Both the position numbers and the translations under genes were made by a program. The notes beneath the pieces are model-generated. The model had not been told where the DNA came from, did not search any database, and was given only the letters and a program-made list of their open reading frames with translations. Source: Loxodes magnus (Eukaryota; Ciliophora; Karyorelictea; Loxodida; Loxodidae). Taken from it: DNA of 64,000 nt. The stretch spans positions 186,001 to 250,000 of the forward strand of contig CAMPDV010000304.1 of the NCBI GenBank assembly GCA_946699065.1. The letters run 5' to 3'. Below, in pieces: positions 52,837-63,156 of this stretch. Position 1 is the first letter of the stretch; each line of letters opens with the position of its first letter.

Positions 52837-53554
52837 TGTCTTGACGTCCCATAGTCTCACCGTATTATCTCCACTTCCCGATACGATGAACTCTGAATCA
52901 CTGGATATAACCACAGATAATACACAACTAGTGTGACCACTCATGGTCTTACAGGTACCTGTCCTGACGTCCCATAGTCTCACCGTCTAATCTACACTTC
53001 CCGATACGATGAACTCTGAATCACTGGATTTAGCCACAGATAATACACAACTAGTGTGACCACTCATGGTCTTACAGGTACCTGTCTTGACGTCCCATAG
53101 TCTCGCCGTCTAATCTGCACTTCCCAATACGATGAACTCTGAATCACTGGATATAGCCACAGATAATACACAACTAGTGTGACCACTCATGGTCTTACAG
53201 GTACCTGTCTTGACGTCCCATAGTCTCACCGTATTATCATAACTTCCCGATACGATGAACTCTGAATCACTGGATATAGCCACAGATAATACACAACTAG
53301 TGTGACCACTCATGGTCTTACAGGTACCTGTCTTGACGTCCCATAGTCTCACCGTCTAATCTACACTTCCCGATACGATGAACTCTGAATCACTGGATAT
53401 AGCCACAGATAATACATAATGTGTGTGACCACTCATGGTCTTACAGGTACCTGTCTTGACGTCCCATAGTCTCACCGTATTATCTCCACTTCCCGATACG
53501 ATGAACTCTGAATCACTGGATATAGCCACAGATAATACATAATGTGTGTGACCA

Positions 53555-54995
53555 CTCATGGTCTTACAGGTACCTGTCTTGACGTCCCATAGTCTCACCG
53601 TATAATCTACACTTCCCGATACGATGAACTCTGAATCACTGGATATAGCCACAGATAATACACAACTAGTGTGACCACTCATGGTCTTACAGGTACCTGT
53701 CTTGACGTCCCATAGTCTCGCCGTCTAATCTGCACTTCCCAATACGATGAACTCTGAATCACTGGATATAGCCACAGATAATACACAACTAGTGTGACCA
53801 CTCATGGTCTTACAGGTACCTGTCTTGACGTCCCATAGTCTCACCGTCTAATCTGCACTTCCCGATACGATGAACTCGGAATCACTGGATATAACCACAG
53901 CACATACATAACAAGTGTGACCACTCATGGTCTTACAGGTACCTGTCTTGACGTCCCATAGTCTCACCGTCTTATCTCTACTTCCCGATACGATGAACTC
54001 TGAATCACTGGATATAGCCACAGATAATACACAACTAGTGTGACCACTCATGGTCTTACAGGTACCTGTCTTGACGTTCCATAGTCTCAACGTATAATCA
54101 TGACTTCCTGATACGATGAACTCTGAATCACTAGATATAGCCAAAGATCATACATGACTAGTGTGACCACTCATGGTCTTACAGGTACCTGTCTTGACGT
54201 CCCATAGTCTCACCGTATAATCTAAACTTCCCGATACGATGAACTCTGAATCACTGGATATAGCCACAGCATATACATAACTAGTGTGACCACTCATGGT
54301 CTTACAGGTACCTGTCTTGACGTCCCATAGTCTCACCGTCTAATCTACACTTCCTGATACGATGAACTCTGAATCACTAGATATAGCCAAAGATCATACA
54401 TGACTAGTGTGGCCACTCATGGTCTTACAGGTACCTGTCTTGACGTTCCATAGTCTCACCGTATAATCTGCACTTCCCGATACGATGAACTCTGAATCAC
54501 TGGATATAGCCACAGCATATACACAACTAGTGTGACCACTCATGGTCTTACAGGTACCTGTCTTGACGTCCCATAGTCTCACCGTATTATCTCCACTTCC
54601 CGATACGATGAACTCTGAATCACTGGATATAGCCACAGATAATACATAATGTGTGTGACCACTCATGGTCTTACAGGTACCTGTCTTGACGTCCCATAGT
54701 CTCACCGTCTAATCATAACTTCCCGATACGATGAACTCTGAATCACTGGATATAGCCACAGCATATACATAACTAGTGTGACCACTCATGGTCTTACAGG
54801 TACCTGTCTTGACGTCCCATAGTCTCACCGTCTAATCTGCACTTCCCGATACGATGAACTCTGAATCACTGGATATAGCCACAGATAATACACAACTAGT
54901 GTGACCACTCATGGTCTTACAGGTACCTGTCTTGACGTCCCATAGTCTCACCGTCTAATCTGCACTTCCCGATACGATGAACTCTGAATCACTGG
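53555..54995 (-). repeat. 1.44-kb dispersed duplication, lower copy
   Basis: Matches 58229-59669 at an offset of 4,674 bp (38 units), including the CYVCAVV unit near 53900 and the gtggcc change. It overlaps the left copy of the 54.4/56.2-kb duplication, so the 54.4-54.9-kb segment exists three times. Confidence 0.7.
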
Positions 54996-55800
54996 ATATA
55001 ACCACAGATAATACACAACTAGTGTGACCACTCATGGTCTTACAGGTACCTGTCTTGACGTCCCATAGTCTCACCGTCTTATCATCACTTCCCGATACGA
55101 TGAACTCTGAATCACTGGATATAACCACAGATAATACACAACTAGTGTGACCACTCATGGTCTTACAGGTACCTGTCCTGACGTCCCATAGTCTCACCGT
55201 ATAATCTAAACTTCCCGATACGATGAACTCTGAATCACTGGATATAGCCACAGATAATACACAACTAGTGTGACCACTCATGGTCTTACAGGTACCTGTC
55301 TTGACGTCCCATAGTCTCACCGTCTTATCATCACTTCCCGATACGATGAACTCTGAATCACTGGATATAGCCACAGATCATACATAACTAGTGTGACCAC
55401 TCATGGTCTTACAGGTACCTGTCTTGACGTCCCATAGTCTCACCGTATTATCTCCACTTCCCGATACGATGAACTCTGAATCACTGGATATAACCACAGA
55501 TAATACACAACTAGTGTGACCACTCATGGTCTTACAGGTACCTGTCCTGACGTCCCATAGTCTCACCGTCTAATCTACACTTCCCGATACGATGAACTCT
55601 GAATCACTGGATTTAGCCACAGATAATACACAACTAGTGTGACCACTCATGGTCTTACAGGTACCTGTCTTGACGTCCCATAGTCTCGCCGTCTAATCTG
55701 CACTTCCCAATACGATGAACTCTGAATCACTGGATATAGCCACAGATAATACACAACTAGTGTGACCACTCATGGTCTTACAGGTACCTGTCTTGACGTC
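54385..55800 (-). repeat. 1.4-kb duplication with 1,845-bp period, left copy
   Basis: Matches 56230-57645. Shared marks are the gtggcc change near 54410, the VRTG unit, the ggattt change and the TAR unit. The period of 15 units is the same as in the unrelated pair at 16.6-20.2 kb. Confidence 0.75.
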
Positions 55801-56229
55801 CCATAGTCTCACCGTATTATCATAACTTCCCGATACGATGAACTCTGAATCACTGGATATAGCCACAGATAATACACAACTAGTGTGACCACTCATGGTC
55901 TTACAGGTACCTGTCTTGACGTCCCATAGTCTCACCGTCTTATCTACACTTCCCGATACGATGAACTCTGAATCACTGGATATAGCCACAGATAATACAT
56001 AATGTGTGTGACCACTCATGGTCTTACAGGTACCTGTCTTGACGTCCCATAGTCTCACCGTCTTATCTACACTTCCCGATACGATGAACTCTGAATCACT
56101 GGATATAGCCACAGATAATACACAACTAGTGTGACCACTCATGGTCTTACAGGTACCTGTCTTGACGTCCCATAGTCTCACCGTCTAATCTACACTTCCC
56201 GATACGATGAACTCTGAATCACTGGATAT

Positions 56230-57645
56230 AACCACAGATCATACATGACTAGTGTGGCCACTCATGGTCTTACAGGTACCTGTCTTGACGTTCCATAGTC
56301 TCACCGTATAATCTGCACTTCCCGATACGATGAACTCTGAATCACTGGATATAGCCACAGCATATACACAACTAGTGTGACCACTCATGGTCTTACAGGT
56401 ACCTGTCTTGACGTCCCATAGTCTCACCGTATTATCTCCACTTCCCGATACGATGAACTCTGAATCACTGGATATAGCCACAGATAATACATAATGTGTG
56501 TGACCACTCATGGTCTTACAGGTACCTGTCTTGACGTCCCATAGTCTCACCGTCTAATCATAACTTCCCGATACGATGAACTCTGAATCACTGGATATAG
56601 CCACAGCATATACATAACTAGTGTGACCACTCATGGTCTTACAGGTACCTGTCTTGACGTCCCATAGTCTCACCGTCTAATCTGCACTTCCCGATACGAT
56701 GAACTCTGAATCACTGGATATAGCCACAGATAATACACAACTAGTGTGACCACTCATGGTCTTACAGGTACCTGTCTTGACGTCCCATAGTCTCACCGTC
56801 TAATCTGCACTTCCCGATACGATGAACTCTGAATCACTGGATATAACCACAGATAATACACAACTAGTGTGACCACTCATGGTCTTACAGGTACCTGTCT
56901 TGACGTCCCATAGTCTCACCGTCTTATCATCACTTCCCGATACGATGAACTCTGAATCACTGGATATAACCACAGATAATACACAACTAGTGTGACCACT
57001 CATGGTCTTACAGGTACCTGTCCTGACGTCCCATAGTCTCACCGTATAATCTAAACTTCCCGATACGATGAACTCTGAATCACTGGATATAGCCACAGAT
57101 AATACACAACTAGTGTGACCACTCATGGTCTTACAGGTACCTGTCTTGACGTCCCATAGTCTCACCGTCTTATCATCACTTCCCGATACGATGAACTCTG
57201 AATCACTGGATATAGCCACAGATCATACATAACTAGTGTGACCACTCATGGTCTTACAGGTACCTGTCTTGACGTCCCATAGTCTCACCGTATTATCTCC
57301 ACTTCCCGATACGATGAACTCTGAATCACTGGATATAACCACAGATAATACACAACTAGTGTGACCACTCATGGTCTTACAGGTACCTGTCCTGACGTCC
57401 CATAGTCTCACCGTCTAATCTACACTTCCCGATACGATGAACTCTGAATCACTGGATTTAGCCACAGATAATACACAACTAGTGTGACCACTCATGGTCT
57501 TACAGGTACCTGTCTTGACGTCCCATAGTCTCGCCGTCTAATCTGCACTTCCCAATACGATGAACTCTGAATCACTGGATATAGCCACAGATAATACACA
57601 ACTAGTGTGACCACTCATGGTCTTACAGGTACCTGTCTTGACGTC
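56230..57645 (-). repeat. 1.4-kb duplication with 1,845-bp period, right copy
   Basis: Partner of 54385-55800. The copies part at about 57645, where this one continues with a second TAR unit and the left one with a YDN unit. Confidence 0.75.
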
Positions 57646-58228
57646 CCATAGTCTCGCCGTCTAATCTGCACTTCCCAATACGATGAACTCTGAATCACTG
57701 GATATAGCCACAGATAATACATAATGTGTGTGACCACTCATGGTCTTACAGGTACCTGTCTTGACGTCCCATAGTCTCACCGTCTTATCTACACTTCCCA
57801 ATACGATGAACTCTGAATCACTGGATATAGCCACAGATAATACACAACTAGTGTGACCACTCATGGTCTTACAGGTACCTGTCTTGACGTCCCATAGTCT
57901 CACCGTCTAATCTGCACTTCCCGATACGATGAACTCTGAATCACTGGATATAGCCACAGATAATACACAACTAGTGTGACCACTCATGGTCTTACAGGTA
58001 CCTGTCTTGACGTCCCATAGTCTCACCGTCTAATCTACACTTCCCGATACGATGAACTCTGAATCACTGGATATAGCCACAGATAATACACAACTAGTGT
58101 GACCACTCATGGTCTTACAGGTACCTGTCTTGACGTCCCATAGTCTCACCGTATTATCTCCACTTCCCGATACGATGAACTCTGAATCACTGGATATAGC
58201 CAAAGATCATACATGACTAGTGTGACCA

Positions 58229-59669
58229 CTCATGGTCTTACAGGTACCTGTCTTGACGTCCCATAGTCTCACCGTATAATCTACACTTCCCGATACGATG
58301 AACTCTGAATCACTGGATATAGCCACAGATAATACACAACTAGTGTGACCACTCATGGTCTTACAGGTACCTGTCTTGACGTCCCATAGTCTCGCCGTCT
58401 AATCTGCACTTCCCAATACGATGAACTCTGAATCACTGGATATAGCCACAGATAATACACAACTAGTGTGACCACTCATGGTCTTACAGGTACCTGTCTT
58501 GACGTCCCATAGTCTCACCGTCTAATCTGCACTTCCCGATACGATGAACTCGGAATCACTGGATATAACCACAGCACATACATAACAAGTGTGACCACTC
58601 ATGGTCTTACAGGTACCTGTCTTGACGTCCCATAGTCTCACCGTCTTATCTCTACTTCCCGATACGATGAACTCTGAATCACTGGATATAGCCACAGATA
58701 ATACACAACTAGTGTGACCACTCATGGTCTTACAGGTACCTGTCTTGACGTCCCATAGTCTCACCGTCTAATCATGACTTCCTGATACGATGAACTCTGA
58801 ATCACTAGATATAGCCAAAGATCATACATGACTAGTGTGACCACTCATGGTCTTACAGGTACCTGTCTTGACGTCCCATAGTCTCACCGTATAATCTAAA
58901 CTTCCCGATACGATGAACTCTGAATCACTGGATATAGCCACAGCATATACATAACTAGTGTGACCACTCATGGTCTTACAGGTACCTGTCTTGACGTCCC
59001 ATAGTCTCACCGTCTAATCTACACTTCCTGATACGATGAACTCTGAATCACTAGATATAGCCAAAGATCATACATGACTAGTGTGGCCACTCATGGTCTT
59101 ACAGGTACCTGTCTTGACGTTCCATAGTCTCACCGTATAATCTGCACTTCCCGATACGATGAACTCTGAATCACTGGATATAGCCACAGCATATACACAA
59201 CTAGTGTGACCACTCATGGTCTTACAGGTACCTGTCTTGACGTCCCATAGTCTCACCGTATTATCTCCACTTCCCGATACGATGAACTCTGAATCACTGG
59301 ATATAGCCACAGATAATACATAATGTGTGTGACCACTCATGGTCTTACAGGTACCTGTCTTGACGTCCCATAGTCTCACCGTCTAATCATAACTTCCCGA
59401 TACGATGAACTCTGAATCACTGGATATAGCCACAGCATATACATAACTAGTGTGACCACTCATGGTCTTACAGGTACCTGTCTTGACGTCCCATAGTCTC
59501 ACCGTCTAATCTGCACTTCCCGATACGATGAACTCTGAATCACTGGATATAGCCACAGATAATACACAACTAGTGTGACCACTCATGGTCTTACAGGTAC
59601 CTGTCTTGACGTCCCATAGTCTCACCGTCTAATCTGCACTTCCCGATACGATGAACTCTGAATCACTGG
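58229..59669 (-). repeat. 1.44-kb dispersed duplication, upper copy
   Basis: Partner of 53555-54995. The unit near 58750 differs: it has TAG at column 41 and gtccc where the lower copy has Tyr and gttcc. Confidence 0.7.
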
Positions 59670-60433
59670 ATATAGCCACAGATAATACACAACTAGTGTG
59701 ACCACTCATGGTCTTACAGGTACCTGTCTTGACGTCCCATAGTCTCACCGTCTTATCTACACTTCCCGATACGATGAACTCTGAATCACTGGATATAGCC
59801 ACAGATAATACACAACTAGTGTGACCACTCATGGTCTTACAGGTACCTGTCTTGACGTCCCATAGTCTCACCGTATAATCTCTACTTCCCGATACGATGA
59901 ACTCTGAATCACTGGATATAGCCACAGATAATACATAATGTGTGTGACCACTCATGGTCTTACAGGTACCTGTCTTGACGTCCCATAGTCTCACCGTATA
60001 ATCTAAACTTCCCGATACGATGAACTCTGAATCACTGGATATAACCACAGCATATACATAATGTGTGTGAACACTCATGGTCTTACAGGTACCTGTCTTG
60101 ACGTTCCATAGTCTCACCGTATAATCTGCACTTCCCGATACGATGAACTCTGAATCACTGGATATAGCCACAGATAATACATAATGTGTGTGACCACTCA
60201 TGGTCTTACAGGTACCTGTCTTGACGTCCCATAGTCTCACCGTCTAATCTGCACTTCCCGATACGATGAACTCTGAATCACTGGATATAGCCACAGATAA
60301 TACACAACTAGTGTGACCACTCATGGTCTTACAGGTACCTGTCTTGACGTTCCATAGTCTCAACGTATAATCATGACTTCCTGATACGATGAACTCTGAA
60401 TCACTAGATATAGCCAAAGATCATACATGACTA
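59590..60433 (-). repeat. 0.84-kb duplication, lower copy
   Basis: Matches 63157-64000 at an offset of 3,567 bp (29 units) with one unit-level change (VDK versus DDK near 59750). It ends with the [10 protein letters not shown] unit. The match reaches the window edge, so the true length is unknown. Confidence 0.7.
59629..60240 (-). CDS. Open WD40 stretch with MSVHTHYV variant, 203 codons
   Basis: Five blades (ADY, LDY, RDY, VDK, AD). One blade has Gly17 of the GH pair replaced by Val (MSVHTHYVYAVVI, near 60070). Gly-His is a structural landmark, so this blade may be altered. The same blade recurs at 63196-63807. It is bounded by TAG at column 41. Confidence 0.4.
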   Translation of the reverse strand: MRLWDVKTGTCKTMSGHTHYVLSVAISSDSEFIVSGSADYTVRLWNVKTGTCKTMSVHTHYVYAVVISSDSEFIVSGSLDYTVRLWDVKTGTCKTMSGHTHYVLSVAISSDSEFIVSGSRDYTVRLWDVKTGTCKTMSGHTSCVLSVAISSDSEFIVSGSVDKTVRLWDVKTGTCKTMSGHTSCVLSVAISSDSEFIVSGSAD

Positions 60434-61140
60434 GTGTGACCACTCATGGTCTTACAGGTACCTGTCTTGACGTCCCATAGTCTCACCGTATAATCTAAAC
60501 TTCCCGATACGATGAACTCTGAATCACTGGATATAGCCACAGCATATACATAACTAGTGTGACCACTCATGGTCTTACAGGTACCTGTCTTGACGTCCCA
60601 TAGTCTCACCGTATAATCTAAACTTCCCGATACGATGAACTCTGAATCACTGGATATAGCCACAGCATATACATAACTAGTGTGGCCACTCATGGTCTTA
60701 CAGGTACCTGTCTTGACGTTCCATAGTCTCACCGTATAATCTGCACTTCCCGATACGATGAACTCTGAATCACTGGATATAGCCACAGCATATACAACAT
60801 TATTGTGACCACTCATGTTCTTACAGGTACCTGTCTTGACGTCCCATAGTCTCACCGTCTAATCTACACTTCCCGATACGATGAACTCTGAATCACTAGA
60901 TATAGCCTCAGATAATACACAACTAGTGTGACCACTCATGGTCTTACAGGTACCTGTCTTGACGTCCCATAGTCTCACCGTCTAATCTGCACTTCCCGAT
61001 ACGATGAACTCTGAATCACTGGATATAACCACAGATAATACACAACTAGTGTGACCACTCATGGTCTTACAGGTACCTGTCTTGACGTCCCATAGTCTCA
61101 CCGTATTATCTCCACTTCCCGATACGATGAACTCTGAATC

Positions 61141-62701
61141 ACTGGATATAGCCACAGATAATAAACAACTAGTGTGACCACTCATGGTCTTACAGGTACC
61201 TGTCTTGACGTCCCATAGTCTCGCCGTCTAATCTGCACTTCCCGATACGATGAACTCTGAATCACTGGATATAGCCACAGATAATACACAACTAGTGTGA
61301 CCACTCATGGTCTTACAGGTACCTGTCTTGACGTCCCATAGTCTCACCGTATTATCTCCACTTCCCGATACGATGAACTCTGAATCACTGGATATAGCCA
61401 CAGATAATACACAACTAGTGTGACCACTCATGGTCTTACAGGTACCTGTCTTGATGTCCCATAGTCTCACCGTCTAATCTGCACTTCCTGATACGATGAA
61501 CTCTGAATCACTGGATATAGCCACAGATAATACATAATGTGTGTGACCACTCATGGTCTTACAGGTACCTGTCTTGACGTCCCATAGTCTCACCGTCTTA
61601 TCTACACTTCCCGATACGATGAACTCTGAATCACTGGATATAACCACAGATAATACATAATGTGTGTGACCACTCATGGTCTTACAGGTACCTGTCTTGA
61701 CGTCCCATAGTCTCACCGTCTAATCTACACTTCCCGATACGATGAACTCTGAATCACTAGATATAGCCACAGCATATACATAATGTGTGTGACCACTCAT
61801 GGTCTTACAGGTACCTGTCTTGACGTCCCATAGTCTCACCGTCTAATCTGCACTTCCCGATACGATGAACTCTGAATCACTGGATATAGCCACAGATAAT
61901 ACACAACTAGTGTGACCACTCATGGTCTTACAGGTACCTGTCTTGACGTCCCATAGTCTCACCGTATTATCTCCACTTCCCGATACGATGAACTCTGAAT
62001 CACTGGATATAGCCACAGATAATACACAACTAGTGTGACCACTCATGGTCTTACAGGTACCTGTCTTGACGTCCCATAGTCTCACCGTATTATCTCCACT
62101 TCCCGATACGATGAACTCTGAATCACTGGATATAGCCACAGATAATACACAACTAGTGTGACCACTCATGGTCTTACAGGTACCTGTCTTGACGTCCCAT
62201 AGTCTCACCGTCTTATCTACACTTCCCGATACGATGAACTCTGAATCACTGGATATAGCCACAGATAATACATAATGTGTGTGACCACTCATGGTCTTAC
62301 AGGTACCTGTCTTGACGTCCCATAGTCTCACCGTCTAATCTGCACTTCCCGATACGATGAACTCTGAATCACTGGATATAGCCACAGCATATACATAACT
62401 AGTGTGACCACTCATGGTCTTACAGGTACCTGTCTTGACGTCCCATAGTCTCACCGTATAATCTAAACTTCCCGATACGATGAACTCTGAATCACTGGAT
62501 ATAGCCACAGATAATACACAACTAGTGTGACCACTCATGGTCTTACAGGTACCTGTCTTGACGTCCCATAGTCTCACCGTCTTATCATCACTTCCCGATA
62601 CGATGAACTCTGAATCACTGGATATAGCCACAGATAATACATAATGTGTGTGACCACTCATGGTCTTACAGGTACCTGTCTTGACGTCCCATAGTCTCAC
62701 C
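61141..62701 (-). repeat. 1.56-kb dispersed duplication, upper copy
   Basis: Partner of 43060-44620, separated by 18 kb of array. It has one extra stop at column 41 near 61717 compared with the lower copy. Confidence 0.7.
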
Positions 62702-63156
62702 GTCTTATCATCACTTCCCGATACGATGAACTCTGAATCACTGGATATAGCCACAGCATATACATAACTAGTGTGACCACTCATGGTCTTACAGGTACCT
62801 GTCTTGACGTCCCATAGTCTCACCGTCTAATCTGCACTTCCCGATACGATGAACTCGGAATCACTGGATATAGCCACAGATAATACACAACTAGTGTGAC
62901 CACTCATGGTCTTACAGGTACCTGTCTTGACGTCCCATAGTCTCACCGTCTAATCTGCACTTCCCGATACGATGAACTCGGAATCACTGGATATAACCAC
63001 AGCACATACATAACAAGTGTGACCACTCATGGTCTTACAGGTACCTGTCTTGACGTCCCATAGTCTCACCGTCTTATCTCTACTTCCCGATACGATGAAC
63101 TCTGAATCACTGGATATAGCCACAGATAATACATAATGTGTGTGACCACTCATGGT

